Assembly (NCBI RefSeq): GCF_050908995.1
Contig: NC_135126.1
Coordinates: 13,950,001-14,014,000 of the forward strand
Source of the DNA: Andrena cerasifolii
Taxonomy: Eukaryota > Arthropoda > Insecta > Hymenoptera > Andrenidae
Length of the DNA stretch: 64,000 bases
Direction of reading: 5' to 3'
Each line of letters starts with the position of its first letter. Position 1 is the stretch's first letter. The position numbers were made by a program, and so were the translations under genes. Below, piece by piece: positions 46,701-58,593 of this stretch. Under the pieces are notes generated by a model, which saw nothing but the letters and a program-made list of their open reading frames with translations, did no database searches and was not told the origin of the DNA.

Positions 46701-48470
46701 TCACGTGAGGCACTTCTGTGACTTATTAATAATAATAGGTACGCCTTTATTACACCACCAACTTAGGATACATTAGTGTACAGTTAAATTAATTATGTAC
46801 ATCTGTTTTTCAACTTTTATTAATAATATTTCAGATATATGCTCAAAATTTCTACCTTCTTTTATCTTGTTTAATCCAGTGGGGTCTCTACTCTACTGAT
46901 AAATATATTTGATATATTACTTGAAATATTATCCCGTGTGAAACTGATCAAGGTTTAGAAGGGAGCAGTGTTATCCTGTGCATTTTGGAATCCCATTAAT
47001 ATCGCTTGCAATTGTTTGCATAGATTTTTTTAAAATTCAAACATTACTTTGTTCATGTTCTTTCATTTGTAATGCACGATACTAATTTAGGTATCATTTA
47101 TTTTTCTACCACTGGTACTTTTTTGTAACTTCAATGACGTAGGTTTTACACAATTTTGCATAAAATTAATATACTAAAAAACTAGCAGAAGTAGCTTCTA
47201 AAAGGAAGAAGTTTGAGATATTTTGATACCACTGAAAGCGGGGAAACAGTTTGTTAATCGATTCATAATCCATGTATGAAAGTAATACGATGCTGAACTA
47301 GGTTAAAATGGCGAGCGTAGTTTATTTAGACGCACATTAGCATATTACATATTGCGCATACGCGTAAACAAAGCGAGCGTTCTACCGCATGAAACCCGTG
47401 CTGCAGCAGCGGCATGTGTACACATTGTACCGAGTTAATCATATATGGGGATAAAACAAGTGGAATAAAGAAGGGAATTTCACGTCGATGTCATGCAGAT
47501 TATACAATTCCCACAAGCGTAAGATATACAGAAAACGAATTAACTGTGTTATTCGCGTAAAATAACCAGAAAAATGTAAAAAAAAGAACCGTGCACGTCG
47601 GTCGGTTGTTTGCTGAACGTTTAATATATTCGCTTCAGGGAAGCTATTATTCACTTTCTCATGAATACTTCACGATCTCTCCCTATAATTCACTTTCGAG
47701 GAAAACAACAACGTAGTCCGAAAAACCTGCAGCTAGTTCTTTGGAACAGCCTTATTACATGGGGTGTCTGACAGGTTGTTGTATAAGCTTCGCCAACATG
47801 TTCCATGGCTAAAAATAAGAAGAAAATGTTATACGAACAGGCTCATAAATGCTTTATTGAAAAGTTGTATGAAAAATATGGGATGTGAAGGAAACTAGGC
47901 AAGAGTAGGTCAATATATTCGTTATATGTTCATCCAAGTTTTCTGTACTATTTTAAAACGATTCAATGCGACTATTAATCTAATAAAGAATACATATCTG
48001 AATGGGTGGAAAGAATTAGATGGTCGTCAAATAAAAAATTTATTATTTCAATGCAACCTTTAAATGAAAATTGATTGAAAAAGATTAGTTCTTTGCTCCC
48101 TAGGCTATCAGACGATACACTTTTAAATTTTTAGCTGTGTAGGACTAAAAAGCATTTATAGTGTGGGAATACATATATGAGACGGAGTACTGAGAGTGAA
48201 TAGTGCATTTCATTACACTTGACAGAATCGATGTTAGGCTTTTATCGACCGGATCACCGAAACTGTGAAATGCAAGAATTAGCACAGCGTTTCTTTCGCA
48301 TTTCATACTCTCGTTACAATTTTGGCTTATTTTTAGATATGGAATACTGTATTGGCAAAGAGTTGTATAGAAATTGCAAGAAATCTCTAACATATAAGGA
48401 TTATTTGCTAGCAGTTACGCAAGAATGACTCACGTTTGAACAAGATTTTCTAAGTAAATATTTCATAAAT
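46701..48470. other. AT-rich non-coding stretch
   Basis: No gene is firmly supported. A 65-codon plus frame from ATG at 48231 to TGA at 48428 has a plausible amino-acid mix but overlaps an open minus frame (48145-48393), and I do not recognise it. A 27-codon frame at 47805-47888 is listed separately. Confidence 0.45.
47805..47888 (+). CDS. Small 27-codon open frame, speculative
   Basis: ATGGCTAAAAATAAGAAG begins a 27-residue frame ending in TGA. The product is basic at its start (MAKNKKK) and likely helical afterwards. The bases before the ATG are TTCC. Frames this short are common by chance, and only conservation or ribosome profiling could make it a gene. Confidence 0.1.
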   Translation: MAKNKKKMLYEQAHKCFIEKLYEKYGM

Positions 48471-48479
48471 AATAACCTT

Positions 48480-50020
48480 TTAAAAAAATACTAACCTCCA
48501 GTACGAAATTGTTTCACTTCAATGACTCGTCCAATATCCCATCACGTTCCGAAAACTACCCCAGATTTTACTATAACCCAAGCAAACGTCCCCTCAAGCA
48601 ATCATACAATCAGCAAAAGCTAAAAAAAACAATTTTCAGTCTTTATAGCCCGTAGGTGTCTCCAAGCCCCACTGAAATTTGACAAATTCCGCACAAGTCC
48701 CTATTAATAACAACGAAAAAAATCCTTCCCGCTTCCTTAACAGCGCAACGCGGTATAAAGACGCGACGACTTTTACACTTGAACAGAGCCGAAAGCTTGA
48801 TTCAGCCGGAATAAAGTCGCAAAATGGTGACCAGAAGTGCGTCAGCTGTCTCCCAGTTCAGACGCGGCATGTCCGATCGAAAGGCACCGGCCAGGCAACG
48901 CGGGATAAGCGCGAGTCTCGCTTTTGCCGCCGATTTGCATAAATAAGGCGGGGCGCGCGTCGGTGTTCCATCAGGTATTATGCTCTCGAAATGCATCGAA
49001 TACGGAAAGAAGGGGGGAGATAGTCATGCATCGGCGATGAATGCAACGGCGGCAACCCCTTCTGCATCCATTCGCGTACGCGTCGCGGTTATCAGGCCTC
49101 TGGCGAATGGAAGAAAGAGGGAAAGAGCGGTAGGGGGCGCAGAATACCTGACCATGATAAATGCCCGACGCGCATCACTCTCGCGACGCACGTCGCTCGA
49201 AACGGCTACAATGCAGCCCGGTGCCTATTATGCTAAAATGCAATCTCCTGATAACCGCAGCGGCGTCATTGCGGAGCTTAATCTCACCTATCTGTACAAC
49301 CGACCGTAGAGGGCGGGGGTGCTGGGGGGGGTGGGGAGGTGGGGTGGGAAACAAAATGGGAATGAGAGACCAGGCGGGCTCTCGGTGATTCGGGATAAAG
49401 AGCAGGATCGGTGATAGTAGCGGCAGGATGAGAGCTCGTTCCGGGGAGAAACGGAGAGCACGAGAAAGGTGGAAAAGGGAGGCGGGCAGCGAAGCGGGGC
49501 TGAGCGAGAAAGAGGGTGGAAACGTTGGAAGAGACGAGGCGAACAATGGTAGTAGAGACTCGAGAGATACGAAAAGAAATAAATTCCACGATCGATAAGC
49601 GTCCGGTCGAATGTCAAAGCGCGGCTGTGTGGGTGGACACCGGTGCGCCTCGGATCTGTGGCAAAAAGAAAAAAAAAACAGAAGAGTCGATGGGAGGAAC
49701 GGCAATCGGCGTGTCATTTCGAGGGTGTAGAACCACCTTCGAATCTTTCTCGCTGACAAGTGGCCGTTTCAACGTCCCCGGATCACGGGGCGAACGTGTC
49801 CCGGTGCGTGTAGCGATTAGAGAACCTCGGTCTCCGAGGGGATGTTGATTGTTTCATCTTGATTAGCGCGTTAAGGTTTGATGGGATGCTGGAGAGCCCC
49901 ACGGAGAGGGAAAGGGTTCGAGAGCGGTAATTTCGTTGAAGCGTCGGGTCGGTGGGGGAGGTATCGAGAATCGTTTCTGTCTTGCTAGGTTCCTGAGTGT
50001 CGCGAAAGTATTTACTCACC
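48480..50020. promoter_or_regulatory. CpG block 48700-49860 with purine-rich, G-rich core
   Basis: The left flank is A+C-rich (78 of 120 at 48541-48660) and the right flank is G+T-rich (78 of 120 at 49861-49980). Around 49300-49560 the plus strand is nearly all purine plus T, which makes long minus-strand frames (194, 101 and 109 codons) that I reject as genes. It holds the strongest quadruplex motif of the window. Confidence 0.42.
49310..49348 (+). other. Strong G-quadruplex motif
   Basis: Six runs of three to eight G are separated by loops of one to four bases, within GGGCGGGGGTGCTGGGG and the following 22 bases. This easily meets the G3+N1-7 pattern. It lies inside the CpG block at the strand switch. 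Such motifs are enriched at animal promoters and replication origins, which is family-level knowledge and not evidence of function here. Confidence 0.85.
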
Positions 50021-51820
50021 CTGCGAAAGTAATATACCTATCATTTTGAATGCACTGCCGGGTAAAGTATTGCAATTTCGTGGGAAATTCTACTACCGCT
50101 GTATCGCGGTATGTTCCTCCCATGATTCGTTACCTGCTGCGGCTTTACTACACGATCAACGTGATCAGAAATGTTTTCTGTTGTCAAGCCAATGCAGGTT
50201 GTATTTTGTAGCGTGAGTAGATTTGTCGCGACTTTCAGAAGCATTTCTCAGATCGTTTTATTGATACAGTTTATTGTATTTATTATTTATTATTTTTATT
50301 ATTCCCAATGGTGAAGAAGCCATTAGCTTGCAATACAAGGTTTTTATAAAGCTAATAGACACGCACAGAAGTGTTACTATGAATGTTTTATGGATAGATA
50401 CGTCTGTTTGAGGATTTTGTTTTTTTTTTGGAACGTTTTTCGGAATAACCGCTCCCGGTTAGCCGTTCAAAGCATCAGATACCCAAAATCCTTATTTTAA
50501 AAATATTTATCGCGAAATAATTCGAATCCCTTCCGAAAATTCTGTAATTAATCAGCTCTTTAAAGCTTTTAAGACTAATCACTCGATACTCTCTTTTTCC
50601 TTTTTAACTGCATAAACATTCATCCCTGAACACCTTCTGAACAGACGCTTCAAATTTGCTTCACGTACATGAAAATGATTCTTGTTTAATTTGAAAAAAA
50701 AAATACCTATCTCTCTGCTTATTTATAACAACTCTGGGGAGCGATAAAGACATTGATCGAGTAGAAAACACTTGAACTCTTGTAACATTTCAGTTATCCT
50801 TTCACGAACAAATTGTTCCATGAAAATTCAAAACGATCAATGCCTCGAGCTCTATATCCTTTCGAAACGCGGCAGATATACGCGAGAAGCTTTTTAAAAA
50901 TCTGTAACGCCATAGCGTTTAAGCTGTGCATTATTGTGGCGGTGGGATAAACTCGAAATAAATATGCCTCCGCGTGCGCGTTGTAAATCGTCGTTTTTAC
51001 CGTTTGGCTTTGCAGAAATGAAAAATACGCGAGTCTGCGGTGTGCAACTGCAGTTGGTAACTCGATTAGGACGGATCAACGTTAACAGAATGGTAAATTT
51101 CGGAGGAAACGGTGATTCTGAAAGTGGGGAAAACAAACGTCCAAACAAGAGACGTTAGTAATCTTCTTTCAAACGTAATCGGCTTACTTACGCATTATTT
51201 TAACATTTATCCGAGACTATTCCCGCTGCCCTTATCCGTTTGCGCTGTGCCTGGCGAACAAACCGTTCGGCGAACGTAACATTGCCTGACAGAGACTCGT
51301 AATATTCGTTTTACCTCGGCAATCACTTTTCCATCCCAACTACTTAGTCCGTTTGATAATAATTGTCTTCGATAGAACACCCCTATATTGAAACTACTTA
51401 ATTACTATGAAATACCTGACAAGCCATCTCGAGCGACGACAGATGCCATAGAAAGAGAGAAACGTGTGACGCACAGCTCATTTTTCGCATTGCACTGGTA
51501 CAAAAGTGCACGAAAAGATTTCCCAAGGCCGCTTTTCAGTCTGCAGAATTCGAGTAACTGTAAGCAGGAATCCACTTTGACTGCATTTTCAGTTCGGTAT
51601 ACACATGCACACTTCAAATAGTCCCCGAGGCAAGTGTACTACGCCTTGCAGAGATATAGTGACTCACCTGGGAACCACTCGACTATTATACCTACAACGC
51701 AACATCCCTGTCAATAGAAACTACCCAATGTGTTTATTGCCTCCCATTACAGGAATGCATTTATTTAATCACATTTTCATACATATACCCCGGTGTCGTA
51801 AAGTAGCAATCTCCAAAATG
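50021..51820. other. Non-coding stretch
   Basis: No gene is firmly supported. On the minus strand a 67-codon frame from a true ATG (50041-50244) is followed by GGGTGAGTAAAT, a good 5' splice site, at about 50010-50021. On the plus strand ATG at 50964 opens 64 codons to TAG at 51158 within a CpG-leaning patch. Neither product is recognised. The part 51600-51820 is A+C-rich. Confidence 0.4.
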
Positions 51821-51826
51821 TGCATA

Positions 51827-52130
51827 CAGGGTGTTCGACTACTAGTTGTCATCCGCTTAGAGGACGATTCTACCTACCGGCAAAAATAAACACGAAAATA
51901 TAAATAAAAATCTTAATATCGCGCTTTGACGTCGAGAAAATTGACTTTGAATTTTGACTAAATATTCGTGCATCGAGGTACAGTTTTAGGTGCCAGAGGT
52001 ACCTAAATTGAAAGTCAATTTTCTCGAAAACGAAGCGCGATATCAAGAAATTTTATTCCATATTTTCGTCTGATTTTGGCCGCAGAATTACCCCCTGAAA
52101 GGATGACCACATCAGTAGCCGAACACCCTG
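51827..52130. mobile_element. Foldback MITE with CAGGGTGTTC ends (304 bp)
   Basis: The left end CAGGGTGTTCGACTACTAG and the right end GTAGCCGAACACCCTG are inverted repeats that continue to GTCATCC/GGATGAC. The inner halves are also complementary (TCGAGAAAATTGACTTT near 51943 against its complement near 52011), so the whole element folds back. TA immediately precedes the left end. The right end is followed by TGTA, so the TA duplication is not exact. Elements with these ends are, as I recall, common in ants and bees. Confidence 0.82.
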
Positions 52131-52380
52131 TGTATACCGAATATATTTCTAGGTTCTTGTCAGCGAGACACTCAAGGACGCTACCGATTTTACTCTCCGC
52201 TGCATCTACGACGCGACTATAACTCTGCAAAGCACTGTATATACAGTGAACCTCGTCTATTGCCACGACTTAGACAATGGATGAAAAGAAGCATTTTCCC
52301 TGCCTTGGCAGCTAGAAAATCGCTCGACGTTTAGCTCTCTACGGGACGAACATTCGGAAAGTTTAGATACCTCTTCGGGA
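52131..52380. repeat. Palindrome and possible pogo/Tigger-like terminus
   Basis: CACTGTATATACAGTG at 52232-52247 is a perfect 16-base palindrome. TACAGTGAACCTCGTCTATT resembles pogo/Tigger-type ends (CAGT..AACCTCG). No opposite end was found. A minus-strand frame reading through this and the adjacent MITE (52015-52266) is not considered a gene. Confidence 0.3.
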
Positions 52381-53020
52381 TCCTCTTCCAGGCGAGCGAA
52401 TAAGCAGGTATTAAGGGCTTAGACCACAGATCGAATTCGGAGTATCTATACCCGTGCTCGTGCATCTCGCTTCTTCCTACTCACTCTTTCCCACTTTTTG
52501 CTTTCTTCCGCCTCACCCCCCGCCATCCCTCGCGCCCTCGTTCTTCCGGTTTCTCCGTTTCTCCTGTTCGCCAACGCCCTAGACTACGGCCAAGTACCGA
52601 GAACGTAGGGGGTGGCTGGGCCAGGCGAGGTTAAGTATCGGGGATCGTCGAACTGCTCAACCAGCTTCGTGGCAAAAGCGGAAGGGGACTTAATGGAGGA
52701 TCATCGTCTGATTTCGTGCAAGTTTCGTCGGCGTGGGCAGCCCGCCCTTCGCTGCGCTTGTAATTACGCCCGCGACGGGTGTTGCGATCCAGTCTTCCCT
52801 TTTTTTTCTTCTTTTGGTGCGATTGGAGTTTTGATTACGCGATTCGAGACGTCTGAGAACATCTTCGAGGATTAGGCGGCTTCAATGGGCGTCTGTCGGA
52901 GTTTATGGAGCTGGGGGATGAGTGCGTGATTATTTGCTCACTCACAATCAGTTAATTTAGCCATTTATTGCAGAGTGTTTGGTAGTAATTATATAGCGTT
53001 TATTTATCTGTTTATTTAAT
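52381..53020. promoter_or_regulatory. CpG and pyrimidine-rich block with G+T-rich right flank
   Basis: A C/T-rich stretch (52480-52570) is followed by CpG-rich DNA and then G+T-rich DNA (52880-53000, for example TCGGAGTTTATGGAGCTGGG). An 87-codon plus frame (52612-52875) begins at GTG in a G-rich context and is unrecognised. The segment 52624-52670 is duplicated at 54411-54459. Confidence 0.38.
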
Positions 53021-53654
53021 AATTAACAGGGTTTATAGATTACCTATAGTGAATAGAATTGAAAATTAATGAATATTTGTCAAATTTATACGTATCTATG
53101 GATTGAATTGTTCAGACTGTTGGTTAGAACGCAGGAATTACCTGATTTGTGAAAAAAGACATGGAGCTCGATAAATTCTTGGCGATTATTAAATCGGCGT
53201 GATTTTGGTATGATTATTAAACATTTTTAAAAGAAAGTGGCATTGACAATGTATCCTCCAGCCACTGGAGTGATTATATTTAAACATGATAATATAAATT
53301 CTTTTACAATTCATTCTTTCTATTGGGTATCTCAGAGGAAGAGAATCGAAACGGAAAGATCTATGCTTTGCTCGTTCGAATATTTGATATGGTAGGTACA
53401 ATTTGAATAAATGACAAATACGATTAAGATATCGCTAATATTTCTAATGTCCATACGTAATATTTAGATGACATGTGCTGTCAATAAAAACTAACAATCT
53501 ATACCTACTATTATATAAATTTGAAGTTGCATTACTTTGAAATGCGTTTTCTCAATAAGTATTAACTGTACTCACAAGTGTATTACATTACTTTGTTCGT
53601 TTTGATAAGAGGAAGGTTTTAATGTTCTCATTTTTTTTTTAAAATAATCTATTT
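53021..53654. other. AT-rich non-coding stretch
   Basis: I see no gene, bounded repeat or regulatory block here. Confidence 0.65.
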
Positions 53655-53858
53655 GTACCTGTATATATTAAATCCAAATACCACTGACTCACTCACTCAT
53701 GCACTCGTCACGATTTCTCTGGAACCACTGATCCCATGACCAAAGGAAGTATATTCCTCTAAGCCCTTAGATGTTCGCTGTAAAATCTTTTTAAAAACTT
53801 CCTCCCTTTCACCGAAAAAAGATATGTAACCCGGGCAACACCGAGAGCTTTAAGCTAG
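53655..53858 (+). mobile_element. Helitron-type non-autonomous element, second family
   Basis: The 3' end AGCTTTAAGCTAG precedes T, and CCCGGGCAACACCGAG lies about 20 bases upstream, as in insect Helitrons. The 5' part has CTGACTCACTCACTCATG, a hallmark of one small-Helitron group. The exact 5' boundary is uncertain. No helicase is encoded. It differs internally from the element at 43387-43588. Confidence 0.7.
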
Positions 53859-55149
53859 TAAGAGTATATTTTTAAACGCGTAGGAATATTTCGCAGGGTC
53901 CCATAGCGTGTAGCAACATTTAAATCCAACAAATTCAAATCCTCTTTTCATAGCAAGTCGATAATTACGGATTTTAGCGATGATCGAATCTTGAGGACCA
54001 TCAATTTTGAAGAACAAAACGTGAAATTCAAATGTACTTTAATCACTGCTTAAAGTAGAATGAGTAAGGGATTTCGTGCAAGATTAATGAATGGGAACGC
54101 GTAATCTCGCGCTGAAGATTTCAACTATTCGCTTCTCAGAGGTTTCAAATCCCTCTTTAGAGGAAATTTTGCAATGGTGGCTCTTGGACGGAATGGCCCT
54201 GTGCCACCATTCACACACCGTAATGAAAATTCCAAGAATTAACCGCGGGAATTTTCATATGCCTACATTTCGTTTCGACGCATCGAAAACAGCACAGCTG
54301 ACCGACATACGTGCAAATATCAACACCGAATTCGGGCTATGCTGACCGAACCTCACTCCGCGATCGATGCTTCACCAGGACAATAGTGTAGGATACAGGA
54401 TGCTTGAAATGGCTGAGGTTAAGTATTGGAGATGGTCAAACTACTCGACCCAGCGTCGTATCTCCTGTAGAAAGTAGATACGTTTAATTAAGCTTTATCA
54501 TGTTCATGATTCTATCGAGAAGAAACAGAATTTCAGAATAGTTTAGAATTCGACAGATATTCTTCTCTTCTTTTATAAATGTTTTTTAGTGTTATGTGTA
54601 TTGGTATAGAAATTAATATACAGACTGCCGTTAGATAAGTGAAATAATAGCTAATAGACAATAGGTTTGAAGAAATCTAAGAAATATTTATTTAATTTTT
54701 GTGTAGAATCTAACAATATGTGACAAAAGTTTTTTTTTTAATTTTGCGTGGATATTTGAAAACCACTTTGTGTTTCACTTGGAACGCTATATGTATGCTT
54801 CTTTCCGTAGGAAGAACATACAAGAAATTTAGCAAATTCAATAGATTGGTTAATTGATTATACCTATATTCTAGAATTGACGATTTTTCATTTTAACACC
54901 TAGGTGAGAGTATCGAATGAAATGACAGTTCATCCAATCGAAGATCATTAGAAATATTGTTTAATATCAAACTTGCAAATATCGAAAGTGAAATTATTTC
55001 CAGGTGAGTTTAAATAAGTTATTTTATACGAAACCGGTGAATTTTTCTACTGTTTCGTGGCATATAAACATTCCACGAAAAAAAATACAGAGCAATCTTG
55101 GAAAATTTAGAAAAAATTTGATGATACTTTCTACGGACAAAAAATGATA
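53859..55149. other. Mostly AT-rich stretch, short duplicated segment
   Basis: No gene is supported. An 84-codon plus frame (54091-54345) starts at ATG in a balanced-composition patch and is unrecognised. The segment 54411-54459 is a diverged direct copy of 52624-52670. Confidence 0.5.
54411..54459 (+). repeat. Diverged copy of 52624-52670
   Basis: Both copies share GAGGTTAAGTAT followed by GG.GAT.GTC.AACT.CTC.ACC. Most differences are transitions, with two transversions and two single-base indels. The copies are 1.8 kb apart in the same orientation. This could be a duplicated regulatory element or part of an unrecognised repeat family. Confidence 0.6.
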
Positions 55150-57060
55150 ACAGTCTTTTTCACATATCTCCGTATCGCTTACAGCTGAACAACCATTATA
55201 TGCATCCCTTATCTAAAGATTGCCTGCATTCACCGTTCGCCAAAGCTGCTATAATTTCGCCTCCAATTTTCCAGTTACTGCACCTTGCCCCTGTATCAAT
55301 CACATTCCTACACTGAAAATCAATGCACTCTAATTTCTGCAAACGTCTATAAAACAAATACAAACACTAGCTCCATAAAATACCCCAACCAATACAGTCA
55401 CCCACATTTTAAGTGCACCATTCCTTTCGATTCAATCGCCAAGCAAAATCCCCCCTCCCAAGAACCGTTGAATCACGATTCCCCCGCATGATCCCAAGAA
55501 ATGAAGCAGCTAGAGCTCATAGCCTATTCCCAGCCAGGCCTAGGAAACATCCGCCGCGGGGCCGATCTCGAATTAGGCTGCTGCTCGATGATGGCTCAGC
55601 CTGATCTCCGAATTTATCATCCTCCGTTCCGCCTTTCTCTCTTTTCCTCCTGCTATCACTTTCCCTTAAGCGGCGCATCAATACCTCTCGTATGCGCTTA
55701 GCGCAAAATCGTGGCAGGCGTTAAGGGAAGATTGAAGTCTCGACGGGGGTAGAGTGGCTGGCAAGCCGTGGAAGGACCGGCGATAAGGGGGGCGCGAGAG
55801 CGAGGGGGTGTAGGGGAAGTCGTGTGCTGAAGGATAAAACGGGAAGGCGTGGAGCCGGTGATGGGTTACCGAGACGAGGTTACAGTAATCCGCAAAGCTC
55901 ATCGTGTAATTTCCCATAAGACCGCGGGAGCTTGTACTTTGCTTTTGTCAAAAGTTTTCGCCGAGCATCCCCTCACCGTCTCCGCCCCGTTTGACCGTCC
56001 GCCTCGTTGCACCTTCTAAAGTGGCCACGAGTCGTCGCGCGGCGTTGTGCCCCGATTCGGCAATCGAAAGCGCATTTTTCCACCCTGTTATTCACCCTCG
56101 TCTATCGCGGGCCCCTTTGTACGTCGCTTCTGCTCGCTTTCACCGAGCCACTCCGCCAACGGGTGTCACGAGGCTTAATCAAGCTAATGGATATCCGTAA
56201 TTGACGCAACGAGACTGTCCCGCAGGTAGGCGGACGTATTAGTTCGTCGAGCGCGTGGTATACCGTCGTTCGTGGCGAATATCGGTTTGAATTTCGTCCG
56301 CAGACCCTGCCCCCTCCCAACGGAGGAGGGCTCGGCATGTAATTGCGGGGTAGTCGATTGGAATGGAATTTCGAAGAAACGTTTCGAGGCTCTGAAAGGA
56401 TTTCTTTGTTCTACGCCTGGGCGCACATATCAGTTCCGTGACGACGCAGTGCCGACGTGCCAGTGGTAAGAAGAAGAGGGGCGTAGAAGATCTCTCCCTC
56501 TTACCTCTGGTACACCGACACCGTGTCGTCACGGAGCTGATAAGTGTGTTTAGACCTTTAGGGATCCCGTGACTGATGCCTCCTCGTCTTGCGGCGACTT
56601 AAAGACGTCGTTGTGTTTGAATTCAAATAATTGTAGAACATGAGTCGCGGGGATGCCAAGCGCATCCCCTTGTTTAGGGATTATTGGCTGATCCGAATAA
56701 CGATGCACTTTTGGCGGATTAACTTTAAGCCGTGGATAACGAGCCTGGGATCGCTGTAATCTCGTGTGTTACGTATTTGAGATTTTAAATAAGAAATACT
56801 AACACCGGCGTAGAGGGCTAATCTGCACGCGACTTTTCCACTCGATGTACAGAATAAGGGGATTAAGTTTATAATACGATGGCGCTTGTGTGCTGGAGAG
56901 AAGACAAGTGCTTTCGCTTCTTGTTGGATTATTCTGTTGGAAGACCTTTGTTTCTCGTCTGATCGTTAATTCTGTAGTATCCGTTGTGATTGGACGATCC
57001 CTCTTTAAATTCTGTGATGCTTGTTAGGATTTTTTGTTGCTTCAGATTTCAGTTCATCTA
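55150..57060. promoter_or_regulatory. CpG block 55480-56820 at a strand switch
   Basis: The left flank is A+C-rich (81 of 120 at 55321-55440) and the right flank is G+T-rich (79 of 120 at 56881-57000). The core has many overlapping frames on both strands without motifs. It holds the long hairpin at 56424-56548 and a smaller perfect 8-bp stem-loop at 56649-56669 (GGGGATGC, CAAGC, GCATCCCC). I infer regulatory DNA that may also host a non-coding RNA. Confidence 0.42.
56424..56548 (-). ncRNA. Long miRNA-like hairpin, candidate pre-miRNA
   Basis: Arms at about 56424-56479 and 56493-56548 pair over more than 50 positions around a loop of about 13 bases. Continuous pairing includes CCGTGACGAC with GTCGTCACGG and GGTAAGA with TCTTACC. 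About ten positions are imperfect and spread along the stem. Six are A.C or C.A on the plus strand and would be G.U pairs on the minus strand, so a minus transcript folds better. I do not recognise a known mature miRNA. The stem is longer than a usual pre-miRNA, so an endo-siRNA hairpin or DNA palindrome is possible. Confidence 0.4.
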
Positions 57061-57880
57061 TTGTTAATATGTCGCCTCAATAAATTCGACGAAGGAGAAT
57101 AAATTGTTACTGTTTATTTCTGTTCGTTTGGTTAGCTACTCACTAACTTCTGAAATTTTAAGGAAGGAAGAGTATCAAATGTGAAAAAGAATAAAACCAG
57201 GCGGTTTTATTTTTTATTGTAAATTATGACAGATTTGTATTAAGCGAGAAGATTTAAAGAAATACGTAACATCGAAACTGAATGTAAGTCTTTTTAATAG
57301 AGACAGCATATCTATCTACATATCCGAAAGATCGTTTTTATAGCGATAATATTCTATTTCCTTGATAAAGCGGAGGCAAATTATTTTTGTGCCACCAAAG
57401 TGCATTCACTCCTTGACCGCGTCGGCCGCTTCATACACGGCAGGCATATTTTCCATCCACCGCACGAATTGCGGTTGAACCGCATGAACCGCATCTAATT
57501 TTAGCACACGGTACGATTAAGCGTGGCATAGAAGCTGTATAGTGTGAACACAGCAGTCTCCTTTGAAAAGGAAACTGAATCATTTATGCAACTTTGATAG
57601 TCTATATTCTGGAAATAATGAAGGGAGAATTGGGGTGCGACTTTTCACAAGTGTAAAGTGCTGTAAGTTGTTTATTATATTTTATTCACTTTCTCCTACT
57701 TATTTTCTTGATATTTTATTTTAACCCCTGTTTCTTGGACTTTTTAAAAATGTGAATTGTTTAATGAACGGTTAAACTGAGGAATATAAAAATAAGCAGA
57801 ATAAATAAACATAGTCATTTCATAATATTGACAATAATAATGATTTATTTAAATAATAATATTAACTGTATCTGAATTAT
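57061..57880. other. AT-rich non-coding stretch
   Basis: There is no gene. A small balanced patch at 57410-57510 has repeated ACCGCA motifs. The final 200 bases are very AT-rich and adjoin the truncated hAT element, whose 5' part is missing. Confidence 0.6.
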
Positions 57881-58396
57881 ATTTATTTATTGACAAGCAT
57901 TAAAAAGGAGACGAGTCTCTTTGAAGATGGTGAAACCCGTGGACATCATCTAGACCTGGCATGTGAATATTTGTTGCCAATTCCTCCTATGAGGATTGAA
58001 GCAGAGCGAGCTTTTTCATCAGTTGATTACATTGCAAATAAAATAAGAAGTCGGCCAAGAGATGATACTTTAGATGCTTTGCTATTTCTTCGTTTGCATT
58101 TCCAAAAATCTTCCTAATGGTTTACTGACTTACCTCCTTCGACAGACGTTATTATTGTTCACCGTTCTACTGTTTTTTATTGTTGAAAATGATTTTAGTT
58201 TATGCTTGAGACTAACGATAGAAAGTAAGTTTGTTTACTTTAAATAAAGATTTAGGATTTTAACACACAATAAATCATTCTAATTATTGAAATTTTTTAT
58301 TATCCAATCCCGGGATCAGTCCCGGAATCCCGAGATAGACTTTAAAAAATCCCGCAATCCCGGGATAGTAAATAATGACCGGGATTGTATTCTCTA
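57881..58396 (+). mobile_element. 3' end of a truncated hAT transposon
   Basis: It contains the C-terminal hAT dimerisation segment of a transposase (57890-58117), then a 3' untranslated part with repeated CCCGGGAT subterminal motifs, ending GGGATTGTATTCTCTA at 58396. In reverse complement that end reads TAGAGAATACAATCCCGG, a plausible hAT terminus. The rest of the element, including the catalytic core and the 5' end, is absent. No target duplication can therefore be checked. Confidence 0.8.
57890..58117 (+). pseudogene. hAT transposase C-terminal dimerisation fragment
   Basis: About 75 codons end in TAA at 58115-58117. The product contains YLLPIPPMRIEAERAFSSV and then NKIRSRPRDDTLDALLFL, matching the conserved E-R-x-F-S and L-x-x-L-x-F-L pattern of the hAT family dimerisation domain found in BED-zinc-finger-type transposases. 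In intact proteins this lies at the extreme C-terminus of about 600 residues, so nearly all of the gene is missing. It cannot encode an active transposase. Confidence 0.85.
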
Positions 58397-58593
58397 CTCT
58401 CGACCGATCGCGCGCTCTTTCCGCGGCGTCCGCTTCGCCGCCGATCTTCAATTATTCACGGCGACGCACAGATTTGGGCAGTCGAAGTTATGATCAAATG
58501 TTAATATTTATAAGGAATAGGTACTTCTGTTTTTAATAACAAAAGTGCTTCGGGGAACATTAACTCCTTTATCTTTTGACTGCAAGTGCGTGG

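Noticed and set aside
49175..49759. 194-codon minus-strand open frame
   Set aside because: The plus strand is purine-rich, so the minus strand is C/T-rich and has few stops in any frame. Two other minus frames are open in parallel, and the product is a low-complexity Ser/Leu/Pro/Phe run.
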